The notes below the pieces were generated by a model. The model was given only the letters and a program-made list of their open reading frames with translations, ran no database searches and had not been told where the DNA came from. This document shows, one piece after another, positions 22,256 to 33,009 of a stretch of DNA of 64,000 nucleotides. The stretch covers positions 9,823,379-9,887,378 of the forward strand of contig BSYO01000010.1 in the NCBI GenBank assembly GCA_033239525.1, in the 5' to 3' direction. Both the position numbers and the translations under genes were made by a program. The DNA comes from Nepenthes gracilis. Lineage: Eukaryota > Streptophyta > Magnoliopsida > Caryophyllales > Nepenthaceae. Every line of letters begins with the position of its first letter. The stretch's first letter is position 1.

Positions 22256-22843
22256 TGAGTGACTAGATCTCGTGTGTTAGCTTTAGGAATCATTTGAATG
22301 GAAGAAGCTTAGGGACATTCTTGTCGCAAGGCGATAGGAGATTGTTTTAAATGTTAAGTAAGATCATCAAATTAAAGATTGTCCATATCCTCATGAGATT
22401 AGAAACAAAGAACGAACTAAGATTTGGCTAAGCGTTTTAATCGATATTAATCTTGATTTAAGACACTAAAACACCCCAAAAGGTGGTTTGAGGTATCTTC
22501 TTAATTATAGAATTTGGATTTGTATTTAAAATTGTTTTGGGAAGTTATGGTTTTGTTTTGTTACTGAAATTAATTTGATGTCATGTTCTAATATCTTGAA
22601 GATTTTGGATTATTTTGTAAATTTGATAGATATAGGTATGCTTGTAGATTTTGTGAATTTTGATAATTATGGCAAGTAATTAGATGAGCATTCAACCGAA
22701 AGAAGAGATATTTTATTTATTTGGTTAGGATGGTGAGAAGTGGAGCTAATGATGTGACAACGTTATATGGATTATTTTTCTCAAATAACCTTTCTGTCTA
22801 GCATAACAATAAACTAGAATTCCTAATTAAACTTATTAATTTA
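22256..22843 (+). other. Mosaic stretch between two gag copies
   Basis: This stretch should match 23465-24037 (gag C-terminus, zinc knuckle and first bases of LTR B) because the flanking units are duplicated. It does so only in patches. The remaining patches instead match 21045-21632 (leader and gag start) in the same order, at an offset of 1204-1230 bp: CTTTAGGAATCATTTGAAT (22281 and 21051), TAATCGATATTAATCTT (22438 and 21211), CTAATATCTTGAAG (22588 and 21384), CAACGTTATATGG (22758 and 21554). See findings. Confidence 0.85.
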
Positions 22844-23470
22844 TGGAAAGAGCACCTGGATTTTGGGTAAATTGATCCGACCAAAGTGGACATTTGGTTT
22901 AAAAGGATGAAGAAGATTTTTGCCTTTATCCGGTGCACCGTTCATGAGAAAGTTACTTTTGTAGTGTACAAGCTGGAGGGTGAAGCTGACAGTTGGAGGG
23001 GTATAAAAAAGAGAGCATTAGGCGTACTTGATGATGCAATTACATGGAAAATGTTTGAGCACGCCTTTATGGAAAAACATTTCCCGTCTAGTCTCTAAGA
23101 ATAGAAAGAGAAAGAGTTCATGCAGCTGAGGCAGGAAAATATAACAGTGATGGAATACGATGCAAAGTTCACTGAGTTGTCCCATTTTGTGCCTTTTGAT
23201 GTAGAGGATGAGATAAGAAGAGCAAAAATATTTCAGTAAGAACTACGGGATGATATCAGGAAGCAATTGTCAACCCTAAAACCCTTGACGTATGCTGACA
23301 TCCTAGATAGGACAATTATTTATGAAAAGGAGGTAGAGATGGAGAGATTCTTTGCAAAGAGGACTGCTGGCCAGGCGGGAGTTGGTACAAAACCAAATGT
23401 GGAACTATCTGGGCCATCTAAGAAAGCAAGGATGGTAGATGCAGAGAAGAGCATCACTTCAGTTTAGTGG
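22844..23470 (+). pseudogene. gag: Element I gag relic, second copy
   Basis: It begins abruptly in gag at GGAAAGAGCACCTGG, joined to AATTTATG of an LTR start, and repeats the earlier copy at about 98% over some 610 bp. The capsid piece (22886-23098) reads further than in the first copy, including LGVLDDAITWKMFEHAFMEK. A stop follows LGVLDDAITWKMFEHAFMEKHFPSSL, and a stop precedes LRDDIRKQLSTLKPL, so it too is broken. The open piece 23267-23467 ends at SITSV and a stop. Confidence 0.85.
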
Positions 23471-23952
23471 TGACTAGATCTCAGGTGTTAGCGGTGTTCC
23501 TTACTTTCAATGGAAGAAGCATGCAGGACATTCTTGTCGCAAGGCGATAGGAGATTGTTTTAAATGTGGATAGTAAGATCATCAAATTAAAGATTGTCCA
23601 TATCCTCGGAGATTAGAAACAAAGAAGCCCACTGTTTTGGCTAAGCGTTTTGCGGTAATAGTTCAAGACACTAAAACACCCCAAAAGGTGGTTGGAGGTA
23701 TCTTCTTAATTATAGAATTTGGATTTGTATTTTAAATTGATTTGGGAAGTTATGCGTTCTTTTGTTTCCTGAAATTATGTGATGTCATGTTCACCCTAAA
23801 GATTTTGGATTATTTTCCTGATTGTATAGATAGATGTATGCTTGTAGATTTTGTGAATTTTGATAATTATGGCAAGTAATTAGATGAGCATTCAACTGAA
23901 AGAAGAGATATTTTATTTATTTGGTTAATATGGTGAGAAGTGGAGCTAATGA
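23471..23952 (+). pseudogene. Element I zinc knuckle and protease remnant
   Basis: In shifting frames, the sequence encodes a recognisable knuckle: KKHAGHSCRKAIGDCFKCG, a stop pair, then DHQIKDCPYPR. All four CCHC ligands are still present. Downstream, TKTPQKVVGGIFLII looks like the start of the protease domain; the expected DSG appears as DLGS in a shifted frame near 23742. The element is cut at 23953 by the 3' LTR of B; its RT, RNase H and integrase are not in the window. Confidence 0.7.
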
Positions 23953-26944
23953 TGTGACGGAACTGGATTATTTTTCTCAAATAACCTCTGTCAAGCATAA
24001 TAATAAACTAGAATTCCTAATTAAACCTATTAATTTATGTAGAAAATTGGGCAGAGTTCTATTTGTAAATCGAGCTTTTGTCAAAATACAAACACCTGTA
24101 AATCAACCCTGCACAATAATCTACAACAATCCACAACAAAACTATAAGTCTCAATGCTCAACACACTACACAGATGTAATCACCACATCAACCGAGATGG
24201 CACCGACATCATAACTCTAGTATAATGCCGGTGGGGAAGGATGCCAACTAGGAACCTCGATCATAACCACAATGAGAAGGACCTGCGGAAGCATAAAAAC
24301 CACAATATACAGCGAAAACTGTACATCATTCATTCATGCTAAACATTATTAACTATCACCATACATATTTTATACAGTTTACAAAAATATGACAAAAATT
24401 CCTGTTTCATACACAAAATCAACTAAGTTGCAATTGCAAGCCCTGCGTGCAATATCAGCTGTCTATCGCACTCCTATGGCCTACTCAGTCTCGTCGGGAA
24501 TCAATGTGTTCTCATCTGAAAGATATACAACAAGAGTGAGCATACAGCCTAGCAAATGAAATCATATATCACTAACTAAAGTAGTTAATAGAAAAAATAA
24601 TAACTAGGCAGGGGAAATATATGACTTGAATAAACGGAAGCATGCGAGGAGAGGGAACATCTGGAATCATTTGGTTCGCATGTTTGTTCTGGTTACGTTC
24701 ATTCATTTTCATTACTTTCATCAATCTTTGCGGACATGGGCTAGTAGGTTGAACTAACCAGCGATGTGAGAGAACGAGGAAAGGAATGTGCCTGCCACAC
24801 ATTCTTCTACAACACTCGACCATCAGTTACATTTTAGGCCTATAGCACTCAGCCATCTCAATCGTCCTATATCCCCCGGGGATCAGGGCAATCCTCGTTC
24901 TTTCACAATAGTATCCCAAAGCATACCTTGAACATTACTCGCCCAGAGGAGCAGCCGGAGTATTCCTTGGGTTCCCACCATGATGTACATGGTAAGCTAG
25001 GGGCTACTACCCCTATGAACCATGGTCCTAGTTTCAAGATTAGTCTTAATCCTTTGAAGGGGAATCCACCATTTGCCATATACATTCTCCAATTGGAAAA
25101 TCATATTCCCATCACATATCTCCCTCCGGGAGACCAAATCCATCATATTGCACTTTGTGAATTCCCTTCCATTTACTTGTTCGGTTCCTTTTTTTCATTT
25201 GGATCTTAGAACTTTTAACCATCAAGTTCAACTCGCAAGAGAGTTTGGTTTTACTTACCTCCATTGGTCCAACACCAACGATGTGAGAGAATAAGGAAAT
25301 GAATGTGTCTGCCACACATTTTAAAGCAGGCTATATTTTAGGTATGCAGCACTCGACCATCGGCTACATTTTAGGCCTGCAGCACTCAGCCATCTCAATC
25401 GCCCCATATCCCCCGGGGACCAAGGCAATCCTTGTTCTTTCACAGTAGTATCCTAAAGCATACCCTGAACATCACCCGCCCCTAGGAGCGGTCAGAGTAT
25501 TCCTTGAGTTCCCACTGTGATGTATTTGGTAAGCTAGGGGGTACTACCCCTATGAACCATGGTCCTAGTTTCAAGATTAGCCTTAATCATTTGAAGGAGA
25601 ATCCACCATTTGCCATATACATTCTCCAAGAGGGAAATCACATTCCCATCACATATCTTCCTCCGAGAGATGAAATCCATCATATTGCACTTTGTGGATT
25701 CCCTTCTATTTACTTGTTCGGTTTCTTTTTTTCATTTGGAGCTTAGATCTTTCAACCATCAAGTTTAACTCGCAAAAGAGTTTGGTTTTACTTACCTCTG
25801 TTGGTCCAACACCACCTTAGAAACCTCCGGGATGCATTCCCATGCTCCCAGTGCACAATTACACATTTTTAGAGCTTACAATTTGACAAAAACATTTAGT
25901 CATAAGTTCCATCACAATTGAAGAGAGCTAAAGCATGCACATGTACCTTCCAATCTCGGGTGAACAGTGTCAAGCCACTTTTAGAGGGCTCGGACGCTGC
26001 GAACGGGTCGATTCATGCGGAATCGGACGTCTAGTCAATATATACTTACAATTGGGATGTGAAGATTCATATTTTGAAGTCACTTCCGCATATTATGAAG
26101 GTAGAAATAAGCAAATTCCCATTTTTGTCTCAGGTGAATAGTGACAGTGCCCTTTTAGAGGGCTCGGAGCTGCGAACAGGCCGAAACGTGCGAGATTGAT
26201 CACGCAGCCAACATATATATACAGATTTGCGACGTGGGGATTCACATTTTGGGGTCAATTTAATGAAATAAGGTGTGGAAATAGAAAACCCCCAATTCTC
26301 GTAGGTTAGGGTTTGGCGGTACTCCACCGGCCGGATCGGTGAGTAAATCGGACAATAAATTACACAATCCTTGGTCTCAAGTCACGGGTATTACATTTTC
26401 CATGGTTTGGGTGGCTATCGAGTTGAAATTACCCGATGATAACAAAAAAACATCGAAAGAGGAAAGTTAGTGAATATGAGAACACTTGCCTCGACACGTG
26501 CTATCACTTTTATGACTGGCTCCCGGATGGATTTGGACTCTATGCCTCGATCTCCTCATTTCTCTCTCTAAAACCGGTGCTCTGCCTCTCTCTTCCTCTC
26601 CATAGCATTCTGGAAATGTGCGTAAATGAAAAAACGCAAAGCAGGTCGCGTTTTTATACTTGTCCAGGCGCTCGAGCGCCAGGCAAGGGAGCGGCAAGCA
26701 CGACCTCACTACCAGCCTACGCTCGAGCGCGCACAGGCGCTCAGCGGGTGGGGGAGCTACTGATTTTTGGTGCTCGAGCCTACACTTGAGCCCATAGAAG
26801 GCACGATCTGGTGGCAGCGCTTCAGCAGTCCACAACCCGATTTTTCTTCCGATACACATACTCATTCATTCGATAGGTCTAGTATTTATTATTATCACAT
26901 TGATTTCCTCATATTTATTATATTTTTAGACCCAGAACCTTACA
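23953..26944 (-). repeat. Element B 3' LTR (2992 bp) with internal duplication
   Basis: It starts TGTGACGGAACTGG (23953) and ends AACCTTACA (26944), one base off CCTCACA. The interval 24758-25275 is repeated at 25275-25811 (about 520-537 bp period, junction in TCCAACACCAACGATGTGAG), so this LTR is longer than the 2.3-2.6 kb of its relatives. A TATA box and GCTCGAG-rich U3 lie at 26640-26800. Confidence 0.9.
26650..26660 (-). promoter_or_regulatory. Probable TATA box in element B 3' LTR
   Basis: The minus strand reads GTATAAAAACG, followed by CGACC, the same core as at 4507-4517. U3 motifs of the form GCGCTCGAGCG lie upstream in the element's sense (26670-26790). Confidence 0.55.
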
Positions 26945-27014
26945 ACTTTCCCCCACTTATAGAAATTTCATCCCTAAATTTAACGAATCTGAAAACTTGA
27001 ATAAGTTACATACC
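26945..27014 (-). other. Element B polypurine tract and 3' untranslated region
   Basis: The minus strand carries TAAGTGGGGGAAAGT immediately before the 3' LTR (26945-26959), preceded by AAATTTAGGGATGAAATTTC. The PPT primes plus-strand DNA synthesis. The same block, with small changes, precedes the 3' LTR of C, D1, D2, D3 and J. Confidence 0.88.
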
Positions 27015-28610
27015 TTAGAACGGATGGGGATGCTTTTCCCGAATTTCATCCTCTCTTTCCCATGTCGCCTCCTTGTGGGAGTGATTTCACCATAAAACTT
27101 TCACGAGAGGAATTGACATGGTGCGCAAGATTTGGTTATTGCAATCTAAGATTTCCACCGGTTCCTCTACATATGCTAAATCCTCATTGATAGTCAAAGG
27201 ACCATAATTAATCACATGTGATGGATCATATACGTACTTCCTTAACATGGAAACATGGAGGACGTTATGCACCTCGGCCAAACTCGGTGGCAAAGCTAGG
27301 TAGTAAGCCACCTCGCCAACTCGCTTAAGAATCTCAAACGGCCCAATGAAGCGCACCTTCAGCTTCCCTTTAACGATAAATCTTGAGATCCCTTTCCACG
27401 GTGAGACTTTAAGAAAGACGAAATCTCCAACCTTGAATCTGAGTTCGGATCTCCTTTGATCAGCATAACTTTTCTGTCGGCTCTAGGCGACTTTTAACTT
27501 ATTCACAACCACCACAATCTTTTCCAGCGTCTCCCGAATAACATCCGGGCCCAACAACTACCTATCTCTGATCTCCTCCTAATAGATGGGAGATCGACAC
27601 TTCCTACCACAAAGTGCCTCAAAGGGAACCATTTTGATATTCGCTTGGAAGCTGTTGTATTAAACGAACTCGGCTAGCGCTAAAAAATCATCCCAATTCC
27701 ATTGGAATTCCAATGCCGAAGCCCGAAGCATATCCTCTAGTATCTGGATCGTCCACTCAGACTGGCCATCCGTCTGAGAATGATACGGCATACTAAACTT
27801 TAGGTTCGTCCCTAACTCCCGATACAAGCTCTCCCAAAATTTAGAGACTAGTCGGGTAGCGATCGGACACAATCGATGCTTGCACGCCATGCAATCTCAT
27901 GATCTCGTTGATGTACAATTGTGCCAGATGATCATGGGAGTTTGTAGTCCGAATGGCTATAGAATGAGTAGATTTTGTCAACCGGTCAACAATGGCCCAA
28001 ATCACATCATGATTCTTTGGAGTTCTAGGCAATCCTGACACAATGTCCATCGAGATGTCCTCCCACTTCTAGCTGGGAATGGGTAGGGGCTGTAATATTC
28101 CAGAAGGCTTTCTCCTCTTAGCCTTCACCTGCTAACAGATGAGACATCGGTTAACGAAAGCCACGATCTCTCTCCGCATGTTTCTCCACCAGAACAACTT
28201 CCTCAAATCCTGATACATCTTGTTTATGCCAGAGTGAATCGTATACCGAGTCTCGTGTGCCACCTTCGGTATTTCTTCCTTTAGTTCCTTAACATCTGGT
28301 ATACATAGCCGCTCTTGAAATCTCAAAACTCCATTTGCATGCAAACTACAATCAACTCGAGAGTCTCTGCTAAGGTCCTCCACAATATCCATCAGAAATG
28401 GGTCACTCACCTTTCCTTGATCCTCTGAAGGATCTCGGGCTGTACCTACAGAAAGAATAACATCATCCGGTTACCCTTAGGATAACGCTGGATATGACAA
28501 GACTTCAAACAGTCTAGCAACTCCATCTACTTAATCTACATGGTTGCCACCCAACAGGTTCGGTGACTCAAGGCATCTGCTACCACATTTGCTTTCCCCG
28601 GTCGATACTA
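27015..28610 (-). pseudogene. pol: Element B integrase and chromodomain-like tail, broken
   Basis: Read right to left. The zinc-binding domain (28410-28132) has AHETRYTIHSGINKMYQ and RCLIC, giving the HHCC set, with a stop directly after CLIC where F reads CLVCQQ. The catalytic core has MDIVSGLPRTPKNHDVIWAI with Asp, then VSDRYPT, a frameshift near 27865, and HSQTDGQSEWTI with the catalytic Glu. GKCRSPI-like sequence follows near 27600. The tail (27356-27015) has RFIGPFEILKRVGEVAYYLA, LHVSMLRKYVYDPSHV and a chromodomain-like end with EATWEREDEIREKHP, interrupted by a stop after VLW; the gene ends at TAA (27017-27015). Integrase would insert cDNA; this copy is dead. Confidence 0.87.
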
Positions 28611-29204
28611 GATCTCACAATCGTAATCCTTGAGAAACTCAATCCATCGCCGCTGTCTCATATTTAGCTCCTTCTGTGAGAACAAATACTTGAGGCTCTT
28701 GTGGTCGGAGTATACTAGGAATTTCTCGCCATATAGATAGTGTCCCCAGATTTTGAAAGCAAAAACCACCGGAGCTAACTCTAAGTCATGGGTCGGATAG
28801 TTTTTCTCATGAGTCTTCAACTGTCGAGACCTATAAGCAACTACTCTTTCCCCTTGCATAAGAACACACCCGAGTCCCACTTTAGACGCATCGCAATATA
28901 CTTCAAACCCAACGGAATTATCAGGAAGAGTCAGAATCGGGGCAGTTGTCAACCGATCCTTCAACTCTTGGAAGCTTTTGTCACACTCCTCGGTCCCGGT
29001 GAAGCTTTCTTCCTTCTTTTTCAGAGGGGTGAGGGGCAAGGCTATTTGAAAAAAATTCTCCACGAAACGACGATAATAGCTAGCTATCCCTAAAAAGCTT
29101 TGAATTTCAAATAGGGTCGTTGGCTGACTCCAATTGACCACCGTTTCAATTTTCTGCGTGTCCACTGAGATGCCTCCATTAGAAATTACATAGCCCAAGA
29201 ACAC
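28611..29204 (-). pseudogene. pol: Element B RT connection and RNase H, left of the retroposon
   Basis: A 198-residue open frame in one piece. It begins [19 protein letters not shown], then [20 protein letters not shown], the RT-RNase H connection. RNase H has [20 protein letters not shown] with the first catalytic Asp, [10 protein letters not shown] with a Glu, and [19 protein letters not shown] with the SDH Asp, so the visible active-site residues are kept. It joins RT across the retroposon at 29205-29611: the 12-bp target duplication codes the same VFLG residues on both sides. After DYDCEI the frame meets a stop near 28608. Confidence 0.88.
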
Positions 29205-29611
29205 AGCTGGGTGTGGCCGGGCCTCTGGTTTGGAGCTGGTCCTGATTTGGCGGTATATATGGCGTTGGCGGCTACTACCCTTGGGCTAATAGAATGAATA
29301 TGCAGCCGTGGGCTGGTGTTCCCTATATTTCGCCTCCCTGATGGTTTTTTTTAGCTTTTCTTGTTGAATCTTTTGCTTTGTTGTAGGGTCGGGTTTCTTA
29401 CGGTCAAATTTGCTATTTTCACCTCGATGAGGTTTGCTTTTTTTTTTTCCATTTGAAAAATCTGTTCATGATTTTGCTCATGGTGCTGCTCGGGGTATAC
29501 CCTAGCTCGTTGTTCTAAGTCCAAGTTGGCAAAACACTGGGAGTTAGAACATCGGTTTTGTACCTTTTATTTCATTTAATTCATTAAACTTACTTACAAA
29601 AAAAAAAAATG
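29205..29611 (+). mobile_element. Poly(A)-tailed retroposon (truncated LINE or processed pseudogene)
   Basis: A 407-bp insert in B pol, flanked by perfect 12-bp copies of GCCCAAGAACAC (29193-29204 and 29612-29623). It ends in a run of 12 A (29598-29609). Long target duplication plus A-tail is the mark of LINE-type reverse transcription. One frame in the first 125 bp reads [20 protein letters not shown], then SPP and a stop, followed by about 230 bp resembling a 3' UTR. This may be the C-terminus of a retroposed host mRNA or of a LINE protein; I do not recognise it. Confidence 0.85.
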
Positions 29612-30394
29612 GCCCAAGAACACCACCTTGTCAAGCCAAAACTCACACTTCTTCAACTTCACGAACAACTGATGTTCCAGAAGAGCCTGTAGCACAATCC
29701 TTAGGTGCCCCTCATGCTCAGTGCGATCCTTGGAGTAAATTAGAATATCATCAATGAAAACCATAACAAACTTATCCAAAAATGGCTTGAAGACCCGGTT
29801 CATCAAGTCCATAAACACAGCTGGAGCATTAGTCAACCCGAACGGCATCACTAGAAATTTATAGTGACCATACCTCATTCGGAAAGCTGTCTTTGCAATA
29901 TCCTCCTGTTTAATGCGAAGCTGATGATATCCTGACTGAAGGTTAATCTTGGAATACACTATGGATCCCTGCAATTGGTCAAAGAGGTCATTGATCTGCG
30001 GTAGAGGATACTTGTTCTTGATTGTAATTTTATTCAACTCACGGTAGTCTATACATAACCTCAAGGCCTCATCCTTCTTCTTGATGAATAGGATCGGAGC
30101 GCCCCACGGCAACACACTGGGTCTAACGAAACCAGGCTCAAGCAAGTCCTGCAGTTGCTGTTTCAACTCCTTTAACTCGACAGGAGCCATGTGGTAGGGG
30201 GCTTTTGATATTGGTGTCGATCCTGACACGAGATCAATTCCAAATTCAATCTCACGATGTGGTGGCAGGGCAGACAACTTATCGGGAAACACGTCCTCAA
30301 ATTCACACACCATCGGAATGTCCTTTACAGACAAATCCCGACTTTCCACCACACTGACATAATCCAAAAAGGCTTCGCACCTGGTATTCAACAA
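29612..30394 (-). pseudogene. pol: Element B reverse transcriptase, motif A Asp lost
   Basis: A 266-residue open frame with nearly the whole RT: linker [37 protein letters not shown], motif [33 protein letters not shown], the FIDDILIYS catalytic box, and [17 protein letters not shown]. The two Asp of FIDD are present, but the third catalytic Asp, in motif A, is Asn; element A has SKIDLQ here. On the plus strand this is CG to TA, what deamination of a methylated CpG gives. The frame ends artificially in the retroposon's A-tail (FFFL). RT would copy the RNA into DNA; this copy cannot. Confidence 0.9.
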
Positions 30395-30717
30395 ATGGCG
30401 AACCTATAAAGCAGAAATAAAACTAGACGGCTCCACTCTCTGAACTCTCTGAATATAAAAAGGTTCGCATTCTGGAATAGCAAAGTCCACCCTTTTGTGG
30501 AAGCAATTAATAGTGGCGTGATACTTAGACAGCTAATTCATACCCAAGATAACATCAAAATCACGCATATCTAGAAGAATCAAATTAACTACTAGAAGAA
30601 GCCCCTTCACCTCCACAATACACCATGGATAGGATACATCGGTCACAATAGAGGGCCCCGTGGGCGTGGATACAACCAAAGAAAAATCAACGGTCATAGG
30701 GGAGGGTGTAATACAAC
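30395..30717 (-). pseudogene. Element B protease C-terminal part, degraded
   Basis: Matches the region of A at 540-890 at nucleotide level (for example CCACCCTTTTGTGGAA, AAGCCCCTTCACCTCCAC, GTGGATACAACCAAAG), with stops in all likely frames, such as the stop where A has [12 protein letters not shown] sequence near 30530. The protease N-terminal half, with an intact DSG, lies on the other side of element C (38899-39010). Confidence 0.8.
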
Positions 30718-32565
30718 TGTGACGGATCGGCTATATTCCACCACATACGGCTGCGTCAAACCTAGCCTTTACACATAAACGGTATAACACTAGCTTGGTG
30801 GACATAAAAATTTTTCTTTTCTTTTATATATACCTTTCATTTCGTATACAGGATCACTTAAAGCCGAACTCCTTGAGTTGGCCTCTAAAGTTTTTGGTTC
30901 TTACTTGACCGGCCAATGAAGAGAACGGTCGGACATGAAGGTCCCGAAACAAGCTGAGATGCCACTAGGAATCATAAAATTTCTTAAACCATAACATCGT
31001 ATAGAAGCATACTATATTCATTAACTTTCACAGGGGTAGTGTTGTACAAAATACTTCCCAAAAATAATCAACAGAGAGTACATCAAGTCTGTTCTTGCCA
31101 TGATGCATAATTCTGGCCAGCTACCCATCCTAGATCATCCACCATACTCTCATTTCTCGTCATCCATAAGCTTCTCATCATCTAAAAATAGTAAGAGTGA
31201 GCTACAAGGCCCAGCAAGGTACCCACATGCAGAAAACATTAACATACATATCATCGGGTCAAGGTAGAGATTCATAACATATGCTTAGCATGCAAAAGGT
31301 CATCATATCAATTCTTCTTAAGTTCAGAAATCCTGGTTCTTCTTCTTGTTATCTTTTCTTGAGAAAATTCATAGAAAGCCGAACGAAATACTTATCATCT
31401 TTAAGGACCGGACGGGAGCGGCCAACATCAAGGAAGGGTTGTGTGCTACCCTATAACCTAGAGCCGTATCCTCTCATTATGCCCCTTGAGGCGGGAGGTA
31501 ATACCTTTAACTCGGCATACGGGGCCGTAGTCCGAAAGCCTTATGCTACCAAAAGTCTCCCCCCGTGGCCCAGGAGGCAGTCCTCGAGTGTCACTCCAAT
31601 ATCCTTCATCTATCTTTAATAGCAAGTTTAATGGAAACTCGGTTCTTAGTTCATATCTTTTAATTGCCATCCATCATAGTTCAAAAGTCGAAGGTCGTAG
31701 AGTTTTACTTGCTATCCGGATTACATACATTATTCCTTGTTCTTATAGCCTTTGTTCCTAACTTCAAACAATTGAAGTTCGTAAAGCCTTTCTTTTAACA
31801 TACTAAAACCGAAGGTCAAAGGTCTTACTCATCAAAGACGGAGTTCTTTTTATCAAAAGCCGGAGGTCTCTTTCTTGAAAGTCGAAGTTCTTTTTATCAA
31901 AAGCCGGAGGTCTCTTTCTTAAAAGGCGGAGTTCTTTTTTCTTCAGAGCGGAGTTCCTTTTCATAAAAGCCGGAGTTCTTTTTTTTTAAAGCCGTAGTTC
32001 TTCTCTAAAAAGTCGGTAGTCTCTTTCTTAAAAGCCGAAGTTCTTTTTGTCAAAAGCCGGAGTTCTTTTCTTAAAAGGCCGGAGGTTATTTTACACATGC
32101 AATAATCGAACAACTTAAAACATGGCAAGATTTCATGCATTTAAGTAAAGCATCCAAACATCATGAAATACAAGTACTTTTTCATATACAAATAACTAGT
32201 CATCATCTAAATCATGCAATAATCAAACTTCATGCGTTCGAACATCACGAAATAACTGAACATCACAAATAACGGGGCTTCTTTTAATGATGCGGTAACA
32301 AAGATTCTCCCTTAAATCAAACGATCTGAACAAATATCATAAGTAACATAAGTTCATCAAAATAAAACATACTTGCATTGCAAACATGCGTATACTTGCA
32401 TTACAAACATGATCTTTAAAAAAGGTGAGTACACTTGCCTGAATCTCCTTGCTCAGAGCCTGAATCTCCTTACTCATAGCCGTCGTGAAATTCTTTCTTG
32501 GTTCTTTCACCAGAAAGCTTAGCCGAGAGCTTTCCCTTCCCTGTTTCCTTAAATTCTCTAGTTCC

Positions 32566-32575
32566 CAATTTATAG
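32566..32575 (-). promoter_or_regulatory. Probable TATA box of element C 3' LTR
   Basis: The minus strand reads GACCTATAAATTGGGAAC, matching ACCTATAAATAAGAACC in the plus-strand LTRs of J (42850 and 47861). The W-box array lies 200-450 bp upstream in the element's sense. Confidence 0.62.
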
Positions 32576-32780
32576 GTCTTTGTTCTAACGGTAGTAGGTA
32601 GGCAGGTCAACCACTCTGGGGTGGTTGGGAGTTGGTTATCAACTCAGGCATGGTCTTCATCATTAGTCATCACGTCAATCAATCGGGTGGTTGACTCTTC
32701 CTTGACTTCTCTTCACATTTTCCGGTCTCCTTCTTACCCTAATTAGCCTTTAATTCTTTTAATTGTTCATCCTTCATTTT

Positions 32781-33009
32781 CGGTCAACTAGCGTTGACCG
32801 GATTAGGTTTCTCTTTCGTGTTTTCGGTCAACTGGCATTGACCAGATTTAGTTACTCCTTCTTACATATTCCGGTCAACAGGTGTTGACCCGATTTTACT
32901 TACCTTTAACATTTTCCGGTCTCCTTTTTCCCTCCACGTTTTTCGGTCAACATAAATTGACCGGATTATGTTTTCCCTTCATGCTTTTCAGTCAACATGC
33001 GTTGACCGG
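32781..33009. promoter_or_regulatory. W-box palindrome array in element C 3' LTR
   Basis: Five inverted repeats in 230 bp: CGGTCAACTAGCGTTGACCG (32781-32800, perfect 8-bp arms) and variants at 32825, 32872, 32944 and 32989. A sixth, CGGTCAACTGGCGTTGACCG, perfect, is at 33549-33568. Each holds two opposed TTGAC cores. Confidence 0.65.

Noticed and set aside
26436..26865. Open frames of 117 and 132 residues on opposite strands
   Set aside because: They lie in the U3 of the B 3' LTR around its TATA box. Both strands are open because of composition, and homologous LTRs have stops there.
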